NCBI RefSeq assembly: GCF_006265175.1
Contig: NZ_VDCQ01000022.1
Location: 60,560-124,559 of the forward strand
DNA: 64,000 nucleotides
Reading direction: 5' to 3'
From: Paenibacillus hemerocallicola
Lineage (GTDB): Bacteria > Bacillota > Bacilli > Paenibacillales > NBRC-103111
Part shown: positions 27,808 through 37,258 of the stretch, piece after piece
Layout of the letters: every line of letters starts with the position of its first letter
Numbering within the stretch: position 1 is the first letter of the stretch
Position numbers and translations under genes: made by a program
Notes under the pieces: model-generated
Seen by the model: the letters and a program-made list of their open reading frames with translations, nothing else
What the model was told of the DNA's origin: nothing
The model's database searches: none

Positions 27808-28686
27808 TCACCCTTTCAGCGAGCCGATCATGGCACCTTTTACAAAATGCTTCTGGACAAACGGGTATACGAGCATGATCGGCAAAGCAACAATCATGAT
27901 CGTTGCATATTTGAGCGATTCCGCCATCAAGATCGTCTCCGTGCTCCCTTGCCCCCCCGTGATATCGGCCGTTTGACCAAGCAATACGATCTTGCGCAAA
28001 AATAATTGCACGGGATACAAGTGTTCACTCTGCAAATAGATCATCGCCGGAAAATAGCTGTTCCAGTGTCCGACCGCATAAAACAAGGCAATCGTTACGA
28101 AGGCGGGTTTCGATAAAGGCAAGATGATGCGAAACAAAATTTGCATCGACGACGCGCCGTCGATCGTGGCCGCTTCTTCCAGCTCTCTGGGCAAGTTTTC
28201 GAAGAAGGTCTTCATCAGAATAACGTTCCACGTACTGATGGCGCCTGGGATTAACAGCGCCCAATAAGTATCCACCATACCAAGCGACTTCACGATCAGG
28301 AACGTAGGGATCAAACCTCCGGAAAAGACAAGGGTGAAGGTGATCATGATCATGAACGGTTTGCGGAATACGAGATTCTTCCTGGAAAGTGGGTAAGCCA
28401 TCAAGGAAGTGAGCAACATGTTGATGGCCGTTCCTACAACGGTATAGAAGACGGTGTTCACATATCCCATTCTTAATTCCGGGTAACTTAATATGGTTTT
28501 ATACGCCTTCAAGCTGAACCCGATCGGCCACAAAAAGATTTGATTTTTATATACCGCTGTCGGATCGCTGATCGAAGACGAGAAAACGTATACAAACGGA
28601 TACAAGGTAACGAGTACGACGAACCAAACCAGAATCCGCGAAATATTGGCAAAGATTCGGTCTCCCCAGCTATCGGCGATTTTCAT
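27808..28686 (-). CDS. ABC sugar permease, YtcP/LplC type (cassette 2)
   Basis: The 292-residue membrane protein has the EAA loop EEAATIDGASSMQILFRIILP and ends QKHFVKGAMIGSLKG, the subfamily tail. I place the start at 28686 after GGTGGGGG; a further in-frame ATG at 28713 overlaps the partner gene and lacks a ribosome site. Confidence 0.9.
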   Translation of the reverse strand: MKIADSWGDRIFANISRILVWFVVLVTLYPFVYVFSSSISDPTAVYKNQIFLWPIGFSLKAYKTILSYPELRMGYVNTVFYTVVGTAINMLLTSLMAYPLSRKNLVFRKPFMIMITFTLVFSGGLIPTFLIVKSLGMVDTYWALLIPGAISTWNVILMKTFFENLPRELEEAATIDGASSMQILFRIILPLSKPAFVTIALFYAVGHWNSYFPAMIYLQSEHLYPVQLFLRKIVLLGQTADITGGQGSTETILMAESLKYATIMIVALPIMLVYPFVQKHFVKGAMIGSLKG

Positions 28687-28706
28687 TGGATGTTCCCCCA
28701 CCCGGT

Positions 28707-29612
28707 TTACCATATACTGGTTTCCGTTGCTTTTTTGCTGATTTTGTTCGCGGCGAACACAAGAATGAGGCCTACGACGGAATTAAACAAGTCGACCGCT
28801 GCAGCGAAGCTGAACTCGCCAGAAATCAATCCTCTGCGGTAAACGTATGTCGACAGCACATCGGCCGTTTCATAGGTGACCGGATTGTATAAAAGAATGA
28901 TGGATTCTGCGCCGACGCTCAGGATATCGCCCAATTGCAAAATGAATAAGATGATGATGACCGGCATTATCCCCGGGAGTGTCACATACCACACTTTTTT
29001 AAGCTTACTGGCTCCATCAATGGAAGCGGCTTCGTACAATTCCGGATTAATCCCCGCCATCGCTGCCAAGTAAATGATCGTCCCCCATCCGACCGATTTC
29101 CAGATGCCCATGCTGATGAAAATCGTCCTGAAATAATCCGGCATCATCATAAACGAAATCGGACTGATCTCGAATAGGCCCAGCAATTTGTTGGCAAGCC
29201 CCGTCGATGGCGAAAGAAAATTGACGACAAGTCCGGCGATGACAACGGTAGAGATAAAATGCGGCAGAAAACTGATTGTCTGACTAATCTTTTTGAACCA
29301 GGCCTTTCTCAATTCATTAAAAGCAAGCGCTAAAAGGATCGGCGCGGGGAAGGCAAACAGGAGTTGATACACATTGAGGAGCAGCGTATTGCGGATCAGC
29401 CGCCACGCGTCCGGGCCTTGAAAAAACTCTATAAAATACTTGAGGCCCACCCATTCGCTGTGAAAAATACCTTTGTACAGATTGTATCTTTGGAAGGCGA
29501 TGACGACTCCGTACATGGGGGCATACTTGAAGACGAGAAAATAAAGGATTCCGGGAAGCAGCATGAATAAAAGCAAGCGGTCTCTTTTGATTAATCGTAA
29601 GGTTTGTTTCAA
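28707..29612 (-). CDS. ABC sugar permease, LplB type (cassette 2)
   Basis: The protein has about 301 residues with blocks LLPGILYFLVFKYAPMYG, SFLPHFISTVVIAG and EAA loop YEAASIDGASKLKKVW. The TTG at 29612 is preferred because GGAAGAGGG lies 8 nt upstream and the promoter at 29693-29721 leaves a 70-nt leader. Upstream ATG and GTG codons (29660, 29678) have no ribosome site. Confidence 0.87.
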   Translation of the reverse strand: MKQTLRLIKRDRLLLFMLLPGILYFLVFKYAPMYGVVIAFQRYNLYKGIFHSEWVGLKYFIEFFQGPDAWRLIRNTLLLNVYQLLFAFPAPILLALAFNELRKAWFKKISQTISFLPHFISTVVIAGLVVNFLSPSTGLANKLLGLFEISPISFMMMPDYFRTIFISMGIWKSVGWGTIIYLAAMAGINPELYEAASIDGASKLKKVWYVTLPGIMPVIIILFILQLGDILSVGAESIILLYNPVTYETADVLSTYVYRRGLISGEFSFAAAVDLFNSVVGLILVFAANKISKKATETSIW

Positions 29613-29692
29613 CTTATCGCCCTCTTCCTGATCGCAACCAATTGCATGTCTTTTCCGCATCGTGTTGGATCTGCTCACTCTGTGTTAACCCG

Positions 29693-29721
29693 ATCATAAG
29701 AGCGGTTTCAATGCGATTCAA
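29693..29721 (-). promoter_or_regulatory. Sigma-A promoter of ABC cassette 2
   Basis: Minus-strand -35 TTGAAT at 29721-29716, a 17-nt spacer, and -10 TATGAT at 29698-29693. Predicted transcription start is near 29686. Confidence 0.55.
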
Positions 29722-29815
29722 GCATTCAATTTCGAAGAGGAATTCAAATTCTACATTCTGGGCAAATTCGGCATCTATTTTCTATATTTGTTTCGCAAAA
29801 ACCGCAAGTCCTAAG

Positions 29816-29845
29816 AAAAACCGTCCGGTTCGCGGACGGTTTTTG
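29816..29845. terminator. Bidirectional stem-loop terminator
   Basis: AAAAACCGTCCG and CGGACGGTTTTT pair around a short loop, with A and T runs on both sides. It isolates cassette 2 from the regulator gene upstream. Confidence 0.75.
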
Positions 29846-29925
29846 GCTTCGGCGTTCGGTTAGGCTCGTAAAGCGGGGGTTCGATGGGATAAATCGGAAA
29901 ATTGCGGCGTTACGTTTGTCAGAGT

Positions 29926-29961
29926 AAGAAAAACCTCTGAGCAGATCACTTCAGAGGTTTT
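29926..29961 (-). terminator. Intrinsic terminator overlapping the stop codon of AraC regulator 2
   Basis: Arms AAAACCTCTGA (29930-29940) and TCAGAGGTTTT (29951-29961) flank a 10-nt loop, with a TTTTTC tail on the minus strand. The TGA stop of the regulator is the base of the stem. Confidence 0.8.
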
Positions 29962-32263
29962 GGGTCGATAGTTCCCTGAACTTTCCGGGAGTCATCCCTT
30001 CATGTTTTTTGAAAGTGGTAATAAACGTATTTTTGTTCAAATAGCCAACTTTTTCCCCAATCTCGTCGATATGGAGACTTTTTTCTTTTAGCAATAGCAG
30101 TTTGGCTTGATCTATCCGCAGCCGATTGACATACTGGATGAAGTTCGTTCCGGTCTGGTCTTTAAAATAGCGGCTCAAATACTTGGGATTCAAGTTAAAA
30201 TGATCCGCAAGTGTTGTTAAAGAAATATCGCTGCTAAAGTGGGATTCGATATAGTGAATCATTTGGTTCTTTAAGTCGTAGTTTTTGCTCTCCTTATTCC
30301 CGTATAACGTTTCGATCATATACCTGTAGATGCCGAATACGGAGTCCTTCATACTTTCCAGGCTCGTCATTTCTTTGTTCATATAAATGCTGATGACGGC
30401 TTCGTCAAACACCTCTTCCTTCTTCCCACTGCTCCTTTGGATGATTTTGTTGGCCGTAGCCATAAGCGTGTTGTAAAGATCGTTCAATAGCAAATACGAG
30501 TTTATGGCATGCCTGTTTCTGTCGATGGTTTCATTCAATACCGTTTCGAGCTTCGCGTAATCGCCGGAAAGAACATTTCCAATGATTTGCTGTTCCAAAT
30601 CGATCGGATAATCCACAAACTTCTGTACGAAGTGGATGTCCTGATGTTGAATAAGCTGAATCGTTTTGTCTACTTCACGATAATTTAATGCTTCCAGTGC
30701 TTCTTCGTAAGATCGATTCACGGTCAATAGATCATCACACGGTCTTCCGATCCCTAGCGCAAGGGAAAAGCGGACCTTTTCTGGCAACCCGGATATTTGC
30801 TCCATGGCCGCCTGCAAGTTCAGAGTGAGCTTGTCTTCTTGTTCATAATTCGCAAGAATGGAGATTTGATTCCGGCCAATATTCGTTACCATGCACGAGA
30901 TATCCGCATCATTGTTCAAGAGCTGATTGAACACCTCGATCAGGCGGCTATTGAAATTCATTTGTTGGAAGGTGGTGCTTAAAGGATCGGTCATTTCGAT
31001 CTTCGCCGCGATAACGGAAAACAACGGATACTTGAATCCAGCCGCTGAGTCCGGCCTGACCTTCATCCGTTCCTCCGGTACGCCCAGGATCATCGTTTTC
31101 GCATAATAATCTTTCAAAAGAGAGATATGCTCCGTTTCGCTTTGCATCAAATGCTGATTTCGCTCTGTGATGTAGTGAATGTGGCTCGAGATCAGCTCCA
31201 ATTCGCTTATTTTTTTCTCCTTTTTCCAATCCACGGCGGACATGTCGAATTGGAACGACCTCATAATTTCTCCAATCGGCTTGTATAAATTTCTCGCGAG
31301 AAAGATGGACAGCATTACGCCCAAACTTAGCAGGAATAAGCTGGTGATCACCATCCAATTGCGTAAAAAGAAAACCGGTTTAAAAATATGGGCCGCCGAT
31401 GAAAACGCGATATATTTCCAATCCGTCACATTGGAATGAAATTGGGAAACGAAGTAATTGTTGTATCGCACTCTATTGGAAGGGCTTTCAATCAGAGTCT
31501 CATTTAAAAACTGCTGCAGCTTCCAATCCGAGAATCGTACATTGAAATGGTTCGCATCCGATTCCATGATCGTTTGAAGCTGCTCGTTCACGATATAAAA
31601 ACCGGTTTGAGCGTCCGATGGATTCACGGAATTCATCATGGACATAAATTTAGTCTCATTGATCAAGACAACAAGGGTCCCCCTGATCCCAGCGTTGTAA
31701 AGGGGAAACGACGACAAAACCACGATATACCGTTTGCCGGACCCAGCACCGTCTGTCAGCTTGAAAGTACCCAGATCTTGAAAGAGATTGCGGTCCTGCA
31801 GCTTCTGAAGCAATTGTTCTCGATCGTTCGTTTCGGGTTTATACACGTAGTCGAAGAAATAATCCGGATAAAACAAACCCGACTCCGTGATAATCCAATT
31901 CTTCTCCTTATAGTACACGTATACATCGTCTATAAAAGATTGCGTGCCTTTGATGCGATTTAATGTTTTGGACACATCCAGCAATTTCGTTGGATTGCCG
32001 GGATCGACATCAACGGTCAACGAAATTTGATACAAGGTTTGCCGGACTTCCTCCATTTTTTGCTCAATGTTGACATGCACATGCTTCAACAGGAGTTCGT
32101 TGTTCTTTTTCACTTCCTCTTGAAGCGCATTCGAGAATAGGAAATAAGCCAAGCTTCCAAAGATTAGAATCGGCACCAAAATCAAAATGATAAAGGAGCT
32201 TAGCAGCTTGAAAAAAACGCTGCTCGTATTAGGAAAATGCATTTGCAGCCTTCTGTTTTTCAT
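29951..32263 (-). CDS. Membrane-anchored AraC-family regulator 2 (YesS-like)
   Basis: The protein has 770 residues from the ATG at 32263 (AAAGGGGGG upstream). Membrane segments at about 18-40 and 300-322 enclose a Cache-like extracellular sensor. The C-terminal 100 residues hold AraC DNA-binding motifs (DISLTTLADHFNLNPKYLSRYFKDQTG; LHIDEIGEKVGYLNKNTFITTFKKHEG in part). It should control the importer cassette downstream. It resembles regulator 1 in plan but is clearly diverged in the sensor. Confidence 0.88.
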   Translation of the reverse strand: MKNRRLQMHFPNTSSVFFKLLSSFIILILVPILIFGSLAYFLFSNALQEEVKKNNELLLKHVHVNIEQKMEEVRQTLYQISLTVDVDPGNPTKLLDVSKTLNRIKGTQSFIDDVYVYYKEKNWIITESGLFYPDYFFDYVYKPETNDREQLLQKLQDRNLFQDLGTFKLTDGAGSGKRYIVVLSSFPLYNAGIRGTLVVLINETKFMSMMNSVNPSDAQTGFYIVNEQLQTIMESDANHFNVRFSDWKLQQFLNETLIESPSNRVRYNNYFVSQFHSNVTDWKYIAFSSAAHIFKPVFFLRNWMVITSLFLLSLGVMLSIFLARNLYKPIGEIMRSFQFDMSAVDWKKEKKISELELISSHIHYITERNQHLMQSETEHISLLKDYYAKTMILGVPEERMKVRPDSAAGFKYPLFSVIAAKIEMTDPLSTTFQQMNFNSRLIEVFNQLLNNDADISCMVTNIGRNQISILANYEQEDKLTLNLQAAMEQISGLPEKVRFSLALGIGRPCDDLLTVNRSYEEALEALNYREVDKTIQLIQHQDIHFVQKFVDYPIDLEQQIIGNVLSGDYAKLETVLNETIDRNRHAINSYLLLNDLYNTLMATANKIIQRSSGKKEEVFDEAVISIYMNKEMTSLESMKDSVFGIYRYMIETLYGNKESKNYDLKNQMIHYIESHFSSDISLTTLADHFNLNPKYLSRYFKDQTGTNFIQYVNRLRIDQAKLLLLKEKSLHIDEIGEKVGYLNKNTFITTFKKHEGMTPGKFRELSTQNL

Positions 32264-32578
32264 TTCGAAGCGCCCCCCTTTGGGATTGCCAAGATGAATT
32301 TTACTTCTCATCTTGTGCCAATATAGAATAGGGTGACACAAGAAGTCAAGGAAAAATTTTCTAAAAATAATAAGCAAAAATCTCCCACAAGGAAAGAGAG
32401 ACTTCCGCTGCAAAGTCGGTACTCTTTATGGTGGTAGCAAGATCAGACCCCGCGAACTAAACGGACAGCATCGATCGTAAAGCACAAATCATTGTTGCCG
32501 AGAGCTCGTATATCAAATTACTTCAAACTCCGATCAAAGCGAACCCTGTTCCATCACTGCAGGAAAGAAGGAATACCT

Positions 32579-33000
32579 ATGGAAGGTCTCGTTGAACGAT
32601 GTGCTGGTTTGGATGTTCATAAGGATCAGTGGTAGCCACGATCATCACCGGGACATTTGGCAAAAAGCCAGTCCTGGAAACGAAGACGTATGGGACGATG
32701 ACCGTTGATCTATTGGCGTTGAATGATCTGGCTGACCGTGAAAGGATGCACGCACGTTGCGATGGAAAGCTCCGGCGTTTATTGGAAACCGGTATATAAC
32801 ATGCTGGAATCGGATTTTGAAGTCATGGTGGTCAACGCCAGGCATATCAAGCATGTGCCGGGGAGAAAGACCGATGTCAAACCGAAATTGCCGGAGCTGG
32901 TCCAGTCCCTCGAAGGTCAATTTTCGGCCCACCATCGTTTTCTGCTGAATACCATTCTGGAGCTTCATTCTAACAATGAACAACACAAAGAAGTCCACCT
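32579..33000 (+). pseudogene. Decayed IS110-family transposase fragment
   Basis: The pieces read MEGLVERCAGLDVHKDQ, then VVATIITGTFGKKPVLETKT, then THVAMESSGVYWKPVYNML...HVPGRKTDVK in three frames, the N-terminal DEDD part of IS110 transposases. After DVK the sequence jumps to LPELVQSLEGQFSAHHRFLL, which belongs well downstream in intact members. There are thus two frameshifts and an internal deletion, and the C-terminal serine motif is absent. The element is dead. Its ends cannot be placed. Confidence 0.8.
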
Positions 33001-33017
33001 GTCTTTATCGGAATACA

Positions 33018-33054
33018 AAAGACCACCTTCCTGTTACTCCTGGTGGTGGTCTTT
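33018..33054. terminator. Stem-loop next to the IS110 fragment
   Basis: AAAGACCACC (33018-33027) pairs with GGTGGTCTTT (33045-33054). Terminator-like in shape with a poor T run. The following 200 bp to 33250 hold nothing recognisable. Confidence 0.5.
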
Positions 33055-33249
33055 CATGCCGATTTATTGCTGATTCCCATGTTTTCAAATTCACCTCGTA
33101 AAAAACAGAATACCGGATTATTCGCCAAATAAGCGTACAGGTTAAGACTCAGCAGCGGATCCGCAATCTCCCCTTCATACGTATCCTTTCACCGGTATAC
33201 TTAGCTTCGTCTCGGTTTATAGACTCTGGCTTCTTCTCTCTAAAACACA

Positions 33250-33277
33250 CAAAAAGAGCCCTTATCACAAGGGCTCT
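33250..33277 (-). terminator. Intrinsic terminator of the DUF975 gene
   Basis: AGAGCCCTT (33255-33263) pairs with AAGGGCTCT (33269-33277); a TTTTT run follows on the minus strand. Confidence 0.85.
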
Positions 33278-33319
33278 CACGTCATTCCTAATTCCTATGG
33301 GCTCGCGTCCATCCTTGCA

Positions 33320-33913
33320 TTAAATGCTGCCAACATTCGCCCGCCCCTTCAAATCCTCATAAAACGCCGCCTGAGCGGCCAGCATATACGGATACAGCCA
33401 GATGAAGCCGAGGCCGAACGGAATCGCCGCCAAGATCGCCCAGCCGATAAACGACAAGTACAGCACGAACAGGCGGCCTTTGTGACCGACCATCATTTCC
33501 TTGCTTTGCCGGATCGCGTCCATCGCTTCGATGTTCGGATTTTCCCGCAAAATGAAGAACGCTTGGGAATACCGCAATGCCGCGATAATCCCCGGCACGA
33601 TCAGGAGCAGCGTCCACAGGAACACGAAAATTTGTACGAGCAGGTAGACGAGAAACGAGACGGGAAACCGGTCAAACGAGCCGAACAACAGCCCGACTAG
33701 AGGCTTTTCGTTTCGGACCAGCATGACGAAGTAAGTGATGAGACCGAGCGTAAGCGGTCCCCCCAGCAGCAGCACTCCTATTTCGCCAATGTAAGGTATG
33801 TACGAGACGACTCCTAGGATGACTGCGAACAGGAGCGTAATGCCTATCGCGGGAAGCCAATTCCCGCTCAAACTTGTTCTTGCGGTCGCGCGCAACTCGG
33901 CACTGGTCGGCAT
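33320..33913 (-). CDS. DUF975-family integral membrane protein
   Basis: The 197-residue protein starts at 33913 after GGAGGA. An N-terminal cytoplasmic helix (AELRATARTSLSGNW) precedes about five hydrophobic segments. The pattern ...LWTLLLIVPGIIAALRYSQAFFILRENPNIEAMDAIRQSKEMM (in part) is the DUF975 hallmark. Function is unknown. It stands alone, ended by its own terminator. Confidence 0.8.
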   Translation of the reverse strand: MPTSAELRATARTSLSGNWLPAIGITLLFAVILGVVSYIPYIGEIGVLLLGGPLTLGLITYFVMLVRNEKPLVGLLFGSFDRFPVSFLVYLLVQIFVFLWTLLLIVPGIIAALRYSQAFFILRENPNIEAMDAIRQSKEMMVGHKGRLFVLYLSFIGWAILAAIPFGLGFIWLYPYMLAAQAAFYEDLKGRANVGSI

Positions 33914-34050
33914 CGGTTCGATTCCTCCGTTATCGATATTGGTCGCGGGAGCGCACAGCCGCAATCGATTCCCGGGCTGGCCGTCCGCAACTTCATTGGA
34001 GTATATTCGCACCGCCTTGTCCCATATGCCACTTTGGATGTTCTATGCCA

Positions 34051-34914
34051 TTATCGTGTTGGAGCGCCTTTCCAGTCCCCGCCCATTCCCAAATATCCTT
34101 CGACGAACGGCTTCGCTTCCGGCGGGCAAAAGTGAATAAACTGCTTGGCCGATTCGGATAACGGCCATGTTTGCTCCGGCTTGTAGCTGCGTTTGCGGAA
34201 GCTCATGCCGCAGCTGAGCCGCGTTTCCGATCCGCGGTGCGGGTACACTCCGTGATAGGTTCGTTCCGCGAACACGATCATATCGCCCGGCCCGGCGATA
34301 ACCGGCATAGCCCCGGGGACATCGTCCATCTGAAGATGAGGCCGCGGCTCGCTTCCTTTTGCGTAAAACGACTTTTTGTGGGGCGTAAACTCGAAGCCTT
34401 CGGGAGCGGGCCAATCTTCCGTATGAGAATCCGGTATAATCGCCAATCCTCCACGCACGTCATCGATCCCGTTTAAGTAAAACCACATGGACGAGGCTCC
34501 CGAGTTGTTGAGTACGTTGTTCGTATTATACTGGTGCTCGAGCGGCCCCCAATCCGTATGCCATGCCATCGGACCGCATCCGGCCTTCTTGTAAATGGCA
34601 GCCGAACGGTTTACGGTCATCGGCTCGTCATCGCACAACGCGCGGGCGATGCGCATATACGGCTCATAGGTCATCAGCGAGGCATACACGGGGGAATATT
34701 CGATGTAGTGGTCATGCGTATGCGTCACGAGGCCCTTCGACTGAACGATAGATTCGAGTATGCGGCGTACTTCCGCTTTCAGCATCTCCACCATACCGGC
34801 AGGCAACAGCCCTTTCACTATGGCAAATCCGTGCCGCCTGTTGCAATTTACGATCTCCGCCACTTCGTCCCGGTCGAACTCATAGCGGAAGTTTACTGTC
34901 GTTTCGGTTGCCAT
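34051..34914 (-). CDS. Phytanoyl-CoA dioxygenase (PhyH) family Fe(II)/2-oxoglutarate oxygenase
   Basis: The 287-residue protein has the iron facial triad His119 and Asp121 (WHTDWG) and His221 (ERTYHGVY), and Arg232 (ETRLS) for 2-oxoglutarate. The family hydroxylates small molecules. GGAGAGGG precedes the ATG. It is divergent from the AraC regulator at 35096, which probably controls it. The substrate is unknown; relatives in Paenibacillaceae often sit beside AraC genes. Confidence 0.83.
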   Translation of the reverse strand: MATETTVNFRYEFDRDEVAEIVNCNRRHGFAIVKGLLPAGMVEMLKAEVRRILESIVQSKGLVTHTHDHYIEYSPVYASLMTYEPYMRIARALCDDEPMTVNRSAAIYKKAGCGPMAWHTDWGPLEHQYNTNNVLNNSGASSMWFYLNGIDDVRGGLAIIPDSHTEDWPAPEGFEFTPHKKSFYAKGSEPRPHLQMDDVPGAMPVIAGPGDMIVFAERTYHGVYPHRGSETRLSCGMSFRKRSYKPEQTWPLSESAKQFIHFCPPEAKPFVEGYLGMGGDWKGAPTR

Positions 34915-35095
34915 CGTTAACCCTCTCCTCTGTTTAAGCTATCTTTATCTTAGAAACAAACAGAAGCCGAAACAATAACGGCAGCGTCCCCTTTACTCCC
35001 AAAAACGGCTAACTATTTATTATGGGTTGGCTGGCCGACGGTCGTGGTCGTATACTGGAAATGGTCATGCGTAGAGGAATGGGAGGCGGCGCCAA
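34915..35095. promoter_or_regulatory. Divergent promoter region between the PhyH and AraC genes
   Basis: The 181-bp spacer between head-to-head genes must carry both start signals. GGGAGG at the AraC side is a good ribosome site. I could not fix -10/-35 boxes with confidence. Confidence 0.45.
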
Positions 35096-35986
35096 ATGAA
35101 CATCATTCAGACTGTCGATGCTATACAAAATAAGCATAAGCCCAGCTTGGAGACAGGGATTGACCTCGTTCCGTGGACATTGCCGACGATTCCGGAAATC
35201 CCTCATTGGCATGATACATTGGAAATATGCTACTGTGTTTCCGGAAAAGGGGTATTTTATTTTATCGACCGGCAATACGATATAACGACCGGGGACTTGA
35301 TCATTGTGAACAACGTGGAGCGGCATACGTCCAAATCGTACAGAGGCGATCCATGCTCGAACTTATTTTTATTTTTTCACGCCTCGACGATCGAGCAATT
35401 GGACTATAATCTGCTCCGCCCGTTTATATATAACCGGAGTCGATTCACCCATAAAATACCGTCGCATCTCCCGGTCGCCCGGCAGATCGGGGAGCTTATG
35501 CTGCGCATGCAGGAAGAGCTTCTCGCAAAGCGGCCGGCTCACGGCCCGCTGATCAAAAGCATGCTGTTTCAGATCAGTTCGCTGCTGCTCCGCCATTACC
35601 ATGTCGAGACGAGTGACATGTGGCACCGATTTTATAACAAATACGCAACACTTCGAACAGGACTCTCTTACATCCAGTCCCACTATCATGAACCTATTAG
35701 CCTGGACCATGTCGCCAAAGCGATGTCGCTCAGCCCGTCGAGAGCCCGTCATCTGTTTCCGGAAGTAATCGGGGAAGGATTTAAAACGTACTTGACGCAT
35801 CTCCGGGTACAAGCCGCGCAGCGGTTGCTCGTGCAGACGGATTTGTCCGTCGAGGACATACTCGGGCAGTGCGGGTTCCAGAGCGCGTCCTCGTTTTATC
35901 GGGATTTTCAGAAGCTGGTCAAGGAGACTCCCCTGTCGTACAAAAAGCGGTTAAGCTCTTCCGAACATCCCCAGCGTTTCACTTAA
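35096..35986 (+). CDS. AraC-family transcriptional regulator with cupin N domain
   Basis: The 296-residue cytoplasmic protein has an N-terminal cupin pocket (HWHDTLEICYCVSGKGVFYF and a GDLIIVNN turn) for a small ligand. The C-terminal AraC domain has PISLDHVAKAMSLSPSRARHLFPEV and LSVEDILGQCGFQSASSFYRDFQK. It is probably the local regulator of the divergent dioxygenase gene, as in many such pairs. Confidence 0.86.
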   Translation: MNIIQTVDAIQNKHKPSLETGIDLVPWTLPTIPEIPHWHDTLEICYCVSGKGVFYFIDRQYDITTGDLIIVNNVERHTSKSYRGDPCSNLFLFFHASTIEQLDYNLLRPFIYNRSRFTHKIPSHLPVARQIGELMLRMQEELLAKRPAHGPLIKSMLFQISSLLLRHYHVETSDMWHRFYNKYATLRTGLSYIQSHYHEPISLDHVAKAMSLSPSRARHLFPEVIGEGFKTYLTHLRVQAAQRLLVQTDLSVEDILGQCGFQSASSFYRDFQKLVKETPLSYKKRLSSSEHPQRFT

Positions 35987-36049
35987 CGCGGCTTCCAATC
36001 CGGTCTAGCATCCGCGTTCAGAATCCGGAATGCGGCGGCGATGCGGCGA

Positions 36050-36425
36050 TGCAAAAAACACGACAGCATTTTCCTCCCTCATACATGCCTGGAAGCCTCT
36101 TGATGAAGCGGGCGCGACGTATTGCCGTACATAGAGGAACTGTGTTCCGCTATTGTCCAAAATTCCGTTGCACGCTTGAAGATAACGGAACAGGCTTCCG
36201 TTAACTCGATCTGTCCGGGTGAAAATGGGTAGAAAATCGCGCAATAACGGAACGGTTTTCCTTTATTTTGCAATCAACATGGATTTTCGGATCCATAGCG
36301 TACTCCAGTTCCGCTATTGTTGGATTCGCGGTCCCGCAAGCGCCGGCAAAGTCTTCCTGCCTTCACCGATCCTGCGGTACATGCACTCCTGAACGCGGAA
36401 TCTTGCTATCCTACAAAAAAAGACC
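36050..36425 (+). repeat. Intergenic repeat element, copy 1 (single unit)
   Basis: This is about 375 bp of non-coding sequence. In order it has a left part (ACGACAGCAT ... TTGCCGTA-ATAGAGGAAC), one TTCCG/CGGAA-rich unit, TTGCAATCAAC, CTCCAGTTCCGCTATT, CGCGGTCCCGC, and a right end at AAAAAAAGACCGC. The same order occurs at 51776-52600 and, inverted, at 47740-48075. It lies between the 3' ends of the AraC gene and the PIG-L gene. Confidence 0.8.
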
Positions 36426-36470
36426 GCTCCCGCAGCCTGTAAAAGCGCGGAAGTCGGCCCTCCAACCATC
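36413..36470 (-). terminator. Terminator of the namZ-GNAT-PIG-L operon
   Basis: GC-rich inverted repeats after the stop at 36478 run into a T7 tract on the minus strand (36413-36419). The T tract is the right end of repeat element 1. Confidence 0.55.
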
Positions 36471-36477
36471 CTCTATA

Positions 36478-37188
36478 TTACTCGAACCATTGCAGACGCT
36501 TGTTCAGCGCGCCTCTCGGCACCATGAATCCTTGCGCGCGCTTGAAGTAGACCGGCGCCCCGCGTACGACCGTCAGCGACTTGTAATAGTCGATGTACGG
36601 GAAGCCGTACGTTTCCCCGCGAGCGAAGGCGTATACGCCGAGCGCCTTGATCCAGGCCTCGAACGCTTCCTCCGGAATGTCGACGAACACTTCCGGCACG
36701 AATTCGTGCATATCCTCCCAGTTTTCCGAGAAGTACAGCTTCTTGGCGTAATGGCCCGGCAGCTCGCGCTCGATCTGCTTGAGAGCGGCGTAGAAGTGGG
36801 CATCCTCGACGATCGCGTGCGTGTTCGCGTGGTCTTTGTGAATGCTGTTTTTCCAATGAGTAATGATAATGTCCGGCTTGATCTCGCGGATGACGTCGGC
36901 CACTTCGTATTTGATCTGATCGTTGACCGGGATTTCCGCATCCTTGTACTGCAGATAACGCACGTCGGCGCCCAATATTTCCGCCGCTTTGTACGATTCC
37001 TCGATCTTCTGCTTGGCGTATTCCTCCGGCGACAGACGCGGATGCCCTTTCTCTCCGGGACTTAAATGAAGAAACGTCGCCTTGTGGCCGGCCTGCGTAT
37101 ATTTCGCGATCGTCGCTCCGGCTGTCAGCTCCTGATCTCCCGCATGGGCGCTGATCGCCAGGATATGATGCTTCTGTTGTTCGGACAT
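36478..37188 (-). CDS. PIG-L/LmbE-family deacetylase-like protein, copy 1
   Basis: The protein has 236 residues from the ATG at 37188 (GGGAG 8 nt upstream). The family removes acetyl from N-acetylglucosaminyl groups with a zinc held by AHPDDE and HPDH motifs. Here the first motif reads SAHAGDQEL: the zinc His and Asp remain, but the position of the catalytic-base Asp is Gly. The second reads HKDHANTH. It is very similar to the protein at 40999-41709. Its neighbour is a double-GNAT protein, and NamZ lies upstream, so a cell-wall amino sugar is a plausible substrate. Confidence 0.82.
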   Translation of the reverse strand: MSEQQKHHILAISAHAGDQELTAGATIAKYTQAGHKATFLHLSPGEKGHPRLSPEEYAKQKIEESYKAAEILGADVRYLQYKDAEIPVNDQIKYEVADVIREIKPDIIITHWKNSIHKDHANTHAIVEDAHFYAALKQIERELPGHYAKKLYFSENWEDMHEFVPEVFVDIPEEAFEAWIKALGVYAFARGETYGFPYIDYYKSLTVVRGAPVYFKRAQGFMVPRGALNKRLQWFE

Positions 37189-37258
37189 GGTATGTTCTCC
37201 CTCCATCTATCTATCGCCGCCCTTTAACGGCCCGTCTCTCAGCTGTAAACAGTCGGCT

